A stretch of DNA of 17,309 nt from contig DCHN01000093.1 of NCBI GenBank assembly GCA_002315995.1, forward strand, positions 348 to 17,656, read 5' to 3'. Position numbers and translations under genes: made by a program. The DNA is from Bacteroidales bacterium UBA1751 (GTDB lineage: Bacteria; Bacteroidota; Bacteroidia; Bacteroidales; UBA932). Positions within the stretch are counted from its first letter, which is position 1. The number at the start of each line of letters is the position of its first letter. Below the pieces are notes generated by a model. The model saw nothing but the letters and a program-made list of their open reading frames with translations, was not told where the DNA came from and did no database searches. Positions 7,884 through 14,885 of this stretch are shown here, in pieces.

Positions 7884-9618
7884 TATCCTCGCGGTTCTTG
7901 ATGTCGCGGATGCGGAGCTGGATGTTGGCAAGGCCGCGGTAGTAGTTCTCGGCTATTGAGTAGCAGATGTCAACAGGGTTGCCGTTCTGTATGTGTTCGA
8001 AGTGCTCGGACTTGTTGAAGGCAATTGCCGAGATGTGTCTGTAAGGCTCGTCCTCCTGAATGAGTTCAAGCTTGAGGTGCCCGTTGTCGGTTCCAACTTT
8101 GCGCCCGTTGCCATTGTCATACACGTTCTCTGTAAGGAATACGGGAGAAGTGTTGCCCGGGCCGAACGGCTGGAACTGCTTGAGAATCCTGAAGAACTTT
8201 GGAGTTATTTGCTTGAAGTCGAGGAACGAGTCAATGTGAACAATAGGGGTCATGACCTCTTTTGTTATCTTCTCCTTCACATACGCCTCAAAACGCTGTG
8301 TGAACTCCTCCAGATTCTCCTCCTTAAGGGTGAGTCCTGCTGCGTATGTGTGTCCACCAAAGTTCTCAAGCAAATCGGAGCAGCTCTCAACTGCAGCGTA
8401 AAGGTCGAAGTTGCTTACGCTTCTTGCAGATCCTGTGACGAATCCGTTGGATTTCGTAAGAACTATTGTAGGCTTGTAGAAGGCCTCTACAAGACGGCTG
8501 GCAACGATTCCAACAACGCCCTTGTGCCATGATGGATTGTAAACTACTGTTGCACTCTTTTTCAGGTGGTCGGGGCTCTCCTTTACCATTGCAATTGCAT
8601 CAATGGTAATCTGACGGTCTATGTTCTTGCGGTCGTTGTTGTGTACGTTTATTGCAGCACCAATCTTGTCGGCATCTTCATAGTTGCCGGATGTGAGAAG
8701 GTCAACGGCTGTTCTTCCGCTCTCCATTCTGCCGGCTGCATTGATGCGCGGTCCTATTTTGAACACTACATCGTCAAGTGATATCTTATGCTTTTCAAGT
8801 CCGCAGAGCTTTATCATTGACTGAAGGCCCTTGCGAGGATTTTCATTGAGCTGTCTCAAACCATAGAAGGCAAGGACCCTGTTCTCATCAACTACACTCA
8901 CAAGGTCTGCAGCAATGCTCACTGCAACAAGGTCAAGGAGTGTGGTAATCTGCTCGAAAGGAACTCCGTATTTCTTGGCATATCCCTGTACAAGCTTGAA
9001 CCCTACGCCGCATCCGCTCAAATCATCAAACGGATAGTTGCAATCTTCACGTTTTGGGTCAAGTGTGGCAACTGCGGCCGGGAGCTCCTCATCCGGGAGG
9101 TGGTGGTCGCATATAATGAAGTCAATGCCGAACTGTTTCGCATACTTCACCTTTTCAACGGCCTTGATTCCGCAGTCAAGTGATATTACCAGGTTGAAGC
9201 CATTCTCTTTGGCCCAGTCAATACCCTTATATGAAACACCATACCCCTCGTCATAGCGGTCGGGAATATAGTAGTCTATGTTCTTGGTGAATCTGGTTAC
9301 GAAGGAGTAGACAAGAGCAACGGCGCTTGTGCCGTCAACATCGTAGTCTCCGTATATGAGGATTCTCTCGTTATTCTCTATTGCTGCGTGCAACCTGTCA
9401 ACAGCCTTCTCCATATCCTTCATAAGGAACGGATCATAAAGCATGTCAAGAGATGGTCTGAAGAACTTTCTGGACTCCTCGAAAGTGGTGATGCCTCTCT
9501 GTACCAGCAGATTTGCCAATACCGGGTCAACACCCAGCTCGGCAGAGAGCTGACGCACGAGCCCGGGGTTGCCGGGTTCATTTACAATCCACTTTTTTTC
9601 TAAATCCTTTGTCTCCAT
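7876..9618 (-). CDS. recJ: Single-stranded-DNA-specific exonuclease RecJ
   Basis: A 580-residue DHH-superfamily 5'-3' exonuclease acting on single-stranded DNA in recombination and repair. DHH-domain motifs: GDYDVDGTSAV (90-100), ISLDCGI (145-151), the DHH triad in FIICDHHLPDE (167-177), and SGCGVGFKL (201-209). IGPRINAAGRM follows at 288-298. The DHHA1 domain shows GVVGIVASRLVE (367-378) and GGHTYAAGLTL (421-431). A C-terminal OB-like region completes it. The frame extends upstream to 9732, but METKDLEKKW at 9618 was chosen because a promoter with both boxes covers 9634-9665, inside that extension, and the extension does not look like RecJ. The leader would then be only about 10 bases. Confidence 0.95.
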   Translation of the reverse strand: METKDLEKKWIVNEPGNPGLVRQLSAELGVDPVLANLLVQRGITTFEESRKFFRPSLDMLYDPFLMKDMEKAVDRLHAAIENNERILIYGDYDVDGTSAVALVYSFVTRFTKNIDYYIPDRYDEGYGVSYKGIDWAKENGFNLVISLDCGIKAVEKVKYAKQFGIDFIICDHHLPDEELPAAVATLDPKREDCNYPFDDLSGCGVGFKLVQGYAKKYGVPFEQITTLLDLVAVSIAADLVSVVDENRVLAFYGLRQLNENPRKGLQSMIKLCGLEKHKISLDDVVFKIGPRINAAGRMESGRTAVDLLTSGNYEDADKIGAAINVHNNDRKNIDRQITIDAIAMVKESPDHLKKSATVVYNPSWHKGVVGIVASRLVEAFYKPTIVLTKSNGFVTGSARSVSNFDLYAAVESCSDLLENFGGHTYAAGLTLKEENLEEFTQRFEAYVKEKITKEVMTPIVHIDSFLDFKQITPKFFRILKQFQPFGPGNTSPVFLTENVYDNGNGRKVGTDNGHLKLELIQEDEPYRHISAIAFNKSEHFEHIQNGNPVDICYSIAENYYRGLANIQLRIRDIKNREDII

Positions 9619-9633
9619 CTTAAGAATAACTTG

Positions 9634-9665
9634 CAAATGTACTGCTTTTGAATAAAAAAGACAAA
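9634..9665 (-). promoter_or_regulatory. recJ promoter (-33 and -7 boxes)
   Basis: On the minus strand TTTG (9665-9662) is followed after exactly 20 bases by TACATTTG (9641-9634). This is a full match to the Bacteroidota promoter pattern TTTG-N19-21-TAnnTTTG. The recJ ATG at 9618 is 15 bases beyond the -7 box. This is the best promoter in the window. Confidence 0.8.
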
Positions 9666-9696
9666 TTGAGAGGTGGCATAAAGAGCGTTTTTTGTA

Positions 9697-9704
9697 TATA
9701 TTTG
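9697..9704 (+). promoter_or_regulatory. exbB promoter, -7 box
   Basis: TATATTTG matches TAnnTTTG and lies 57 bases upstream of the exbB ATG. No clear -33 box is present at the right distance (TGG at 9674-9676 is the nearest). It diverges from the recJ promoter. Confidence 0.5.
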
Positions 9705-9715
9705 CACCACGAACA

Positions 9716-9743
9716 GAAACCGTACAGTTCAAGCCGCGGTTTC
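9716..9743 (+). other. Hairpin in the exbB leader
   Basis: GAAACCG (9716-9722) and CGGTTTC (9737-9743) are perfect inverted arms with a 14-base loop, inside the predicted 5' untranslated region. A mismatch then one further pair (C9714-G9745) extends it. No T-run follows, so it is not a terminator. Its role is unknown and it could be chance. Confidence 0.3.
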
Positions 9744-9761
9744 AGAAATTGTAACTTTTAT

Positions 9762-10406
9762 ATGACACTTTTGCAGGCAGCCTCACCTGAGGCATCGTTT
9801 TCACTCATAGGAATGGCCCTGAAGGGAGGATGGCTTATGATTCCGCTCTTCATTCTTTCAATTATGACCATATACATCTTCGTTCAGAAGTGGGTTATGC
9901 TCAAAAAGACCAGAAAGGAGTCAGATATGTTCATGGAGCAGTTGGCCGAACCGCTTGAAAATGGTGATATGCAGCAGGTTGCAATGCTTTGCAAGGAGAA
10001 CGCAATTCCGGTTGCAAGAATGATTGAAAAGGGCGTTGAGAGAGTGAGACGTCCTGTTGCCGATGTGAAAATTGCAATGGAGAACGTTGCCAACATGGAG
10101 GTTACCAAACTTGAACACTCGCTTCCGTACCTTGCAACAATTGCCGGTGGAGCACCTATGATAGGTTTCCTCGGAACAGTCATGGGTATGATACAGGCAT
10201 TCTTCAATATGGCTCAGGCAGGAGCCAATGTAGATATTTCACTCCTTTCAGGAGGTATCTATACTGCAATGGTTACAACCGTGGCCGGACTTATTGTTGG
10301 TATCATGGCATATTTCGGATACAACTATCTCACAGCAAAGGTATCTGATCTGGTGGCAGGCATGGAGAGTGCCTCAATGGAGTTCCTCGAGTCGGTAAAA
10401 GAGTAG
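9762..10406 (+). CDS. exbB: ExbB/TolQ/MotA family proton channel subunit
   Basis: A 214-residue inner-membrane protein of the ExbB/TolQ family, which with ExbD forms the proton-driven motor powering TonB-type transport or envelope processes. Three transmembrane segments are visible: about 23-41 (LMIPLFILSIMTIYIFVQ), about 130-150 (PYLATIAGGAPMIGFLGTVMGM) and about 167-190 (GIYTAMVTTVAGLIVGIMAYFGY). The GFLGTV segment and the TA.VTT.AGL.VGI.A segment are family hallmarks. The frame is open from 9648, but the -7 promoter box at 9697-9704 lies in that extension, so the ATG at 9762 (MTLLQAASPEASFS) is preferred. exbD begins four bases after the stop. Confidence 0.92.
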   Translation: MTLLQAASPEASFSLIGMALKGGWLMIPLFILSIMTIYIFVQKWVMLKKTRKESDMFMEQLAEPLENGDMQQVAMLCKENAIPVARMIEKGVERVRRPVADVKIAMENVANMEVTKLEHSLPYLATIAGGAPMIGFLGTVMGMIQAFFNMAQAGANVDISLLSGGIYTAMVTTVAGLIVGIMAYFGYNYLTAKVSDLVAGMESASMEFLESVKE

Positions 10407-10410
10407 TGTC

Positions 10411-10824
10411 ATGGCAATAAAACAGAGAACAAAGATAGATGCATCATTCAGCATGTCCTCAATGACGGACATTGTCTTTCTGTTGCTTATCTTCTTTCTT
10501 GTCACATCCACTCTGGTTAACCCAAATGCACTCAAGCTTCTTCTTCCAAAGAGTACAAACCAGATTCAGTCAAAGCAGCAGGTTTCAGTCTCAATAAAGC
10601 ATCACCTTGAGCAGAACTCATTCACATATCATATCAACGGCAATGTAACGCCGGTATCAAGGGGAGAAATTGAGGGCATAATACAGGGCTTGCTTGAAAG
10701 TGAGGAGGAACCTTCATTCTCAATCTATGCCGACAAGACAGTTCCTGTTGACGAGGTGGTGAATCTTATGAACATTGCCAAGCGCAACGGATACAAAGTG
10801 GTTCTGGGAACATCGCCGGAATAG
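10411..10824 (+). CDS. exbD: ExbD/TolR family transport protein
   Basis: A 137-residue partner of ExbB. A short cytoplasmic N-terminus is followed by one transmembrane helix (SMTDIVFLLLIFFLVTS, about 17-33) that carries the conserved proton-accepting Asp20, then a small periplasmic domain with the usual ending (YADKTVPVDEVVNLMNIAKRNGYKVVLGT). It lies 4 bases after exbB and 11 bases before the permease gene. Many Bacteroidota clusters carry two exbD copies and a tonB; only one exbD and no tonB is seen here. Confidence 0.93.
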   Translation: MAIKQRTKIDASFSMSSMTDIVFLLLIFFLVTSTLVNPNALKLLLPKSTNQIQSKQQVSVSIKHHLEQNSFTYHINGNVTPVSRGEIEGIIQGLLESEEEPSFSIYADKTVPVDEVVNLMNIAKRNGYKVVLGTSPE

Positions 10825-10835
10825 TTTCATTTGCT

Positions 10836-12113
10836 ATGGGAGCAATAAAGGAGAGAATAGGAGAGTTGGTGAAACTATCACCAATGTTGAGGGAGAATCT
10901 GATTGTTGCTGTTGACTCGGTAAAGAGCAACAGGCTCCGTTCCGTGCTCACCATTCTCATTATTGCCATAGGAATCACCTCGCTGGTTGGAGTGCTTACC
11001 GCTACCGATGCTCTCAAGGGGCAGGTAGGCGATACCTTTATGAAGGCCGGCACCTCCAACTTCACAATTGGAATGGCCAAATACGACCGCGAGAACTCAT
11101 CGGCACATACCAGAATACTCAATGCTCCGCAAATAACGGTTCATCAGGCGCAGCTCTTTCAGCAGCTCATTTCGGCCGATGGATTTCTGGTGGCCGTGTG
11201 GCGTAATGCTGCATATTCTGCAACGGCAAAATACAAGGGCGAGGAGACCACTCCCAATCTTTTGGTCGTAGCTTCGGATATCAACTATTTGGCATACAAT
11301 GCAGCCGAACTCTCAAGCGGGGATAATTTCACAAACGAGGATTTGGAAAACGGTGCAGCTGTATGCATTGTTGGAAGTTCCGTTGGGGAGAAACTCTTCA
11401 AAAAACAGGAGGCTGTAGGCAACACAATTGAGGTGTCGGGAGCAAGATTCCGTATAATAGGTGTTGTGAAACAGCAGGGAAGAAAACCTGACGGAAGCAT
11501 TGATGACCAGGTAATTATTCCAATAAACCGGGAGCGTGCATCCTTTACATCCACTAGCTCCTATACCATTGGTGTGCATCCCGCCGCGAATTACACCTTT
11601 GAAGATGCGAAGGCGCACGCAAGAAGTGTATTCAGAGCTGTTCGAAGGCTCACTCCAGCCGATAGCGATGATTTTACCATTACCAGTAGCGCAGGTATGT
11701 TCGAGCAGATGAACAAGGTTCTTGGAATCATTACCCTTGTTGCCGCTGCAATTGGCCTCATAACACTTCTTGGAGCGGCCGTGGGGCTCATGAACATAAT
11801 GCTTGTGAGCGTGAAGGAGCGCACTGCGGAGATAGGAACCCGTAAGGCCCTCGGCGCATCTTCTGCACGCATACGTCAGCAGTTCCTCTTTGAGTCAATA
11901 TTCATAAGCCAGGTTGGCTGTATCTTCGGGGTAATTCTTGGCCTTATAATTGGAAATCTCACCGCTCTTATTATGAAGGCAGGCTTTGTAATGCCGTGGC
12001 TCTGGATTTTCTTTGCAATTGTTCTCTGCGTAATTGTGGGAATAGCATCAGGCTATATCCCTGCCAAAAAGGCTGCCGCCCTCGACCCTATTGAGGCGTT
12101 GAGGTACGAATAG
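10836..12113 (+). CDS. MacB/FtsX-type ABC transporter permease
   Basis: A 425-residue permease of the MacB/LolCE/FtsX superfamily. The N-terminal helix (about 36-58, RSVLTILIIAIGITSLVGV) is followed by a large periplasmic MacB_PCD-like domain (about 60-285), then three C-terminal helices forming the FtsX domain. The coupling segment VKERTAEIGTRKALGASS lies between helices 2 and 3, and the chain ends with the standard PAKKAAALDPIEALRYE. Such proteins work as mechanotransmitters moving lipoproteins, peptides or drugs across the periplasm with a cytoplasmic ATPase. No ATPase gene lies next to it; instead it ends an operon with exbB and exbD (11-base gap). The ATPase must come from elsewhere in the genome. 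The substrate is unknown. Confidence 0.92.
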   Translation: MGAIKERIGELVKLSPMLRENLIVAVDSVKSNRLRSVLTILIIAIGITSLVGVLTATDALKGQVGDTFMKAGTSNFTIGMAKYDRENSSAHTRILNAPQITVHQAQLFQQLISADGFLVAVWRNAAYSATAKYKGEETTPNLLVVASDINYLAYNAAELSSGDNFTNEDLENGAAVCIVGSSVGEKLFKKQEAVGNTIEVSGARFRIIGVVKQQGRKPDGSIDDQVIIPINRERASFTSTSSYTIGVHPAANYTFEDAKAHARSVFRAVRRLTPADSDDFTITSSAGMFEQMNKVLGIITLVAAAIGLITLLGAAVGLMNIMLVSVKERTAEIGTRKALGASSARIRQQFLFESIFISQVGCIFGVILGLIIGNLTALIMKAGFVMPWLWIFFAIVLCVIVGIASGYIPAKKAAALDPIEALRYE

Positions 12114-12128
12114 TCGGCAATGGCTGTT

Positions 12129-12770
12129 CTATAAGTGAACGGCTCTTATTGGGAAACCGTAATATTGGCTTATGCGGTAGGCATCTGTATAGCTTGTGCC
12201 AAATCCTAAATTCCATGCATAGAATCCCAAGCCAAATGAGGAGAGCCAGATATGGCCGTCTGTTCCGGTGCAATGAAGAGCGTTGCGGTCACCGTATCCT
12301 GTAGCCGGTAAGAAGATATATCTTCCTTCATATCCGCTTTTCCTGCTTGTGAATACTCTTCCTCTGACGCCTGTGCCATTGAAATTTTCACTCCATGTTA
12401 TGTCACAGTTGGCAAAGAGCTCTTCTATATCTCCCAGGGTGGGCATTCTCCATCCGTCTCCAAGTATTGCGTGTGCGGCATCATATTGAATGGAGAGATT
12501 CCAATTGGAGTCCAGTTTATATTCAGGATAATTGATGAATCCTCCATTTGACCATTCTGCGCCGTTCCAGCTCTGTCCTTCTACATCTCCCCAAGCAAAG
12601 AATCGTCCTGATTCCTCTGGACTGGTTGCACCAATATTGCATGTTGCCCATTTTGCAGAGAGGCCAAGGTCTACATAATTGCAAGTGGTCTGGGCAAAGG
12701 TTGGCCTGCATATACAGACAAGAAGAACAAACAGTATAGGTTTAATGCTCGGTTTCATTCTCGGACTCAT
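12129..12770 (-). CDS. Secreted protein with FISUMP-like / 'YVDLGLS-KWATCN' domain
   Basis: A 213-residue exported protein. A signal peptide (basic MSPRMKPSIK, hydrophobic 11-20) ends at FAQ, with cleavage expected near residue 27. The mature part begins CNYVDLGLSAKWATCNIGATSPEESGRFFAWGDVEG, a signature repeated in many Bacteroidales secreted proteins and related to the Fibrobacter major paralogous (FISUMP) type domain. WRMPTLGDIEEL (about 109-120) and the C-terminal GFPIRAVHL fit that family. No catalytic residues are recognised. The ATG (12770) overlaps the TGA of the upstream phosphatase-like gene by 4 bp, suggesting translational coupling; an alternative start lies at 12758 (MKPSIK). It probably acts in the periplasm or at the surface; function unknown. 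Confidence 0.8.
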   Translation of the reverse strand: MSPRMKPSIKPILFVLLVCICRPTFAQTTCNYVDLGLSAKWATCNIGATSPEESGRFFAWGDVEGQSWNGAEWSNGGFINYPEYKLDSNWNLSIQYDAAHAILGDGWRMPTLGDIEELFANCDITWSENFNGTGVRGRVFTSRKSGYEGRYIFLPATGYGDRNALHCTGTDGHIWLSSFGLGFYAWNLGFGTSYTDAYRISQYYGFPIRAVHL

Positions 12771-14383
12771 TTCTTGAGTATTGTAAATGAGTCGAAGGTC
12801 TCTCCATTTTCATCGAACACAATTACTTTCATCTCTTTTTCAGATACGAAAATCTTTGCTCCCAAGGTTTTGGGATTGGTTTTCAAATCAAATACCTTTG
12901 CGTGGAGGCCGTCTTTATAGAGTCCTTCATCTGGAGATCTGTACTTGTTGCCGGATGAACCCAGATCCAAATACCAGGTGCCGCTTCCTTTTGCAGAAAC
13001 CCTCGCATCACCTTTGAGGGCAAAGGTGCGGGAGTACATGTGGTCGTGGCCGCTCACAACAAGGTCAACTCCGGCCTGGTCGAATACTGGATACCAAAGA
13101 GGGGTGAAATACTTGCGCACACCGCTATCCTCCTGGTAGGAGCCGTAGATTGACTTGTGGCCGAATACCACCAGGTAGTCGTAAGTTCCCTTCAGCGGGA
13201 GAATGGTTTTTCTGAACCAATCGGCCTCGCGTATGAATTGAGGGCAGAGGTATGTGTTTGAGTCGCCGCAGTTGAGGCTCACAAAGAGCACGTTGTTGTA
13301 GTAGAAGTAGTAGTTTGAGTTCCTGTACTCGGGGCAGCCGTTCTGTGGGTTTGTCAGTATGGCGTTGTATGTCAGGTTTGAAGGCATCTGCGGTATGTGC
13401 TTCTCGCCCTCGGGTTTGATGCCCCAGTACTCGTGATCACCTGGTGCGCCTGCAAATATCAGGTCGCTCATAACAGGGTTGTCCAGTGCCCAGCGCCATT
13501 CGCTCTCGTTGGCTGCAGTGCCTGTGATGTCGCCGCTGCAGAGAAGAAGCTGGTTGTTGCCGGTGCTGGAGGATGCATTGTTGTGTGTGTTGCTATGTAA
13601 GGATGCAGGTCCTTCTGTATTGCCGGCAGGTACATTGGATGGCTTGTTGTCGGAGTAAGCACTGGTTGCCTCTTTATTGGTGGCTCCACTGATATGCCTG
13701 CTGGAGTGGGAATCATTATCTGTTAGAGTAAGGCCGGCAGCAATTGTCTTGTGGGTTGTCTCGTTGAATGGATGCTGGAAATCGGCAAATGCGAGGAAAC
13801 TCCACTCCTTGGTTTGCGGCCCGGAGGCTGTGGTGAAGGAGCGCCAACATATTTCGGTTATGTTTGTGGATGCGGAATTTCTGCTGCGGAGTTCCAAACA
13901 GTCAGAGTCTGCAGAGTCTGCAGAAACTGCAGAGACTACAGTGGACTTAGTGGACTCGGAGGTCCTGGCTATTGAATAGTAATATTTTGTTCCAGGTTGC
14001 AGGGAGTCCAACTTTACTCTGCAGATGTATCGCGGCTGCTGGAAGAGAGAATCGCCTTTGTCGTACGACCAAAGCTCCTCAGTAGGGTTTATTTCAATAA
14101 TTTTTGAAGGGATAACTGTTTGGGTGTCACCCTTAAGGCATTTTTGCCTCTCTGTAATTTTTTCATGGTGAGAGGTCTGTATGATGCCGGAATGGTGCTC
14201 GGTATTACAAGTACTGGAATGGTGTTCGGTATCCGAGGCTATGGTTGTCAAATATAGTTTTGTGCCGCTTTGTGATGCGTGCCATGTTATGTTTACCTGC
14301 CTTGATGCATCCTCGCCAGGGTTGGCTGTAATGAGGTGTATGATGATGAGTGGCAGAGTGATTAGGGATGAAAGTATGCTCAT
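12767..14383 (-). CDS. Secreted purple-acid-phosphatase-like metallophosphoesterase
   Basis: A 538-residue exported protein: a hydrophobic N-terminus (about 3-20), a fibronectin-like N-terminal domain typical of purple acid phosphatases (QVNITWHAS at 29-37; LDSLQPGTKYYYSI at 125-138), then a calcineurin-type domain. Metal-ligand motifs are FADFQHP (Asp201), LLLCSGDITG (Asp285), GDHEYWG (315-321), FGHKS (His409) and SGHDHMYSR (His446, His448). The third motif is usually GNHE; here the metal-bridging Asn is Asp316. Between motifs 1 and 2 lies an unusual insert of about 65 residues rich in Ser, Thr and Asn (about 214-278), and a short TEHHS duplication is at 52-65. Phosphomonoester or diester hydrolysis is the likely activity; the substrate is unknown and the N-to-D change leaves activity open. 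Confidence 0.85.
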   Translation of the reverse strand: MSILSSLITLPLIIIHLITANPGEDASRQVNITWHASQSGTKLYLTTIASDTEHHSSTCNTEHHSGIIQTSHHEKITERQKCLKGDTQTVIPSKIIEINPTEELWSYDKGDSLFQQPRYICRVKLDSLQPGTKYYYSIARTSESTKSTVVSAVSADSADSDCLELRSRNSASTNITEICWRSFTTASGPQTKEWSFLAFADFQHPFNETTHKTIAAGLTLTDNDSHSSRHISGATNKEATSAYSDNKPSNVPAGNTEGPASLHSNTHNNASSSTGNNQLLLCSGDITGTAANESEWRWALDNPVMSDLIFAGAPGDHEYWGIKPEGEKHIPQMPSNLTYNAILTNPQNGCPEYRNSNYYFYYNNVLFVSLNCGDSNTYLCPQFIREADWFRKTILPLKGTYDYLVVFGHKSIYGSYQEDSGVRKYFTPLWYPVFDQAGVDLVVSGHDHMYSRTFALKGDARVSAKGSGTWYLDLGSSGNKYRSPDEGLYKDGLHAKVFDLKTNPKTLGAKIFVSEKEMKVIVFDENGETFDSFTILKK

Positions 14384-14422
14384 TTCTTATTTTGGAGTTC
14401 TTTTATGGTTTGTTTTCATTCT

Positions 14423-14513
14423 ATTAAAAATTTTTGAAAATGAAATTTTTCAAAAATTTTGTAAGAGTCTGAGAGCCGTTCCGCTCCGCTGCACTCTCGC
14501 ATAAATTTTTAAT
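14423..14513. repeat. 91-bp palindromic element with terminal inverted repeats
   Basis: The ends are perfect 11-bp inverted repeats: ATTAAAAATTT (14423-14433) and AAATTTTTAAT (14503-14513). Inside the left end is a perfect 14-bp hairpin (14427-14440 with 14447-14460, loop TGAAAT), and in the middle a GAGAG/CTCTC stem around a GC-rich loop (about 14471-14498). AT-rich ends with a GC-rich core and no coding capacity resemble small REP-like or MITE-like units. It sits upstream of the phosphatase-like gene. No target-site duplication is clear. Confidence 0.55.
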
Positions 14514-14555
14514 ATCCGCCTTTGTCGAAATGAAAAATTTCATGCTCGGTTTCAT
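14424..14555 (-). other. Small open reading frame of 43 codons, doubtful gene
   Basis: On the minus strand ATG 14555 opens a 43-codon frame (MKPSMKFFISTKADIKNLCE...) that ends at TAA 14424. Its first 15 bases, including one base before the ATG, equal those at the internal start of the secreted gene at 12758. The frame runs through the palindromic element at 14423-14513, so it may be only an accident of that element. No homologue is recognised. Recorded because it is the only frame of note in the 246-base gap between the phosphatase-like gene and the small phage-like gene. Confidence 0.2.
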
Positions 14556-14629
14556 TTTGGGGTATTAATTGCTTAAATTTCCCCTAAAATGGTGTTTGTG
14601 TTGTCAAACGGGGTAGAAATAACCAAATT

Positions 14630-14872
14630 CTACCCCATATTTTTAGATGGTGGTTTGCTGGAGGAGTGTAAAACCCTGGAGGAGTACGAGACGCTGAAAG
14701 TGCCGTCATCACAGAGGGTTACCCAGTCGCCTTCATTAACGGTTACAAATCCTTCTGGCGTATTGAGACTTAACATGTTGAACCCCATGCAGAAGTATGG
14801 GGCAAGGACGGCATCACCGGCAAAGGCCTTGATTTCAGTATAGTTTGTTCCGGTGTATTGAATCTGCTGCAT
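14630..14872 (-). CDS. Small phage-like protein
   Basis: An 80-residue protein starting MQQIQYTGTNYTEIKAFAGDAV. The pattern (short YTGxN..E...F.GD start, then NTPEGFVTVNEGDWVTLCDDGTFSV) resembles small hypothetical proteins common in phage and prophage genomes, which have a TxEGxxxxxxGDxIxxGxxGExxV core. The function of that family is unknown as far as I can say. It starts 13 bases after the marC stop on the same strand and probably shares the marC transcript. No other phage gene is near. The C-terminus after residue 64 (SSRVLHSSSKPPSKNMG) is Ser-rich and does not fit the family, so it may be altered. The gene call is fair; the relation to phage is by pattern only. Confidence 0.65.
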   Translation of the reverse strand: MQQIQYTGTNYTEIKAFAGDAVLAPYFCMGFNMLSLNTPEGFVTVNEGDWVTLCDDGTFSVSYSSRVLHSSSKPPSKNMG

Positions 14873-14885
14873 ATTCGTTTTCAGC

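Noticed and set aside
7448..7942. 164-codon plus-strand frame over the LtaS-like/gtrA junction
   Set aside because: It overlaps gtrA in another frame; gtrA has the expected membrane pattern while this product does not resemble any family.
7993..8532. 179-codon plus-strand frame inside recJ
   Set aside because: It lies opposite a clear, motif-complete recJ and shows no family features.
9619..9732. Upstream extension of recJ
   Set aside because: It contains the recJ promoter with both boxes and a non-family N-terminus, so it should not be translated.
9648..9761. Upstream extension of exbB
   Set aside because: It contains a -7 box at 9697-9704 and shares no resemblance to ExbB; ATG 9762 is better.
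10836..12113. Complete MacB with fused ATPase
   Set aside because: The protein starts directly at the permease part; no Walker A, signature or Walker B motif is present in it or next to it.
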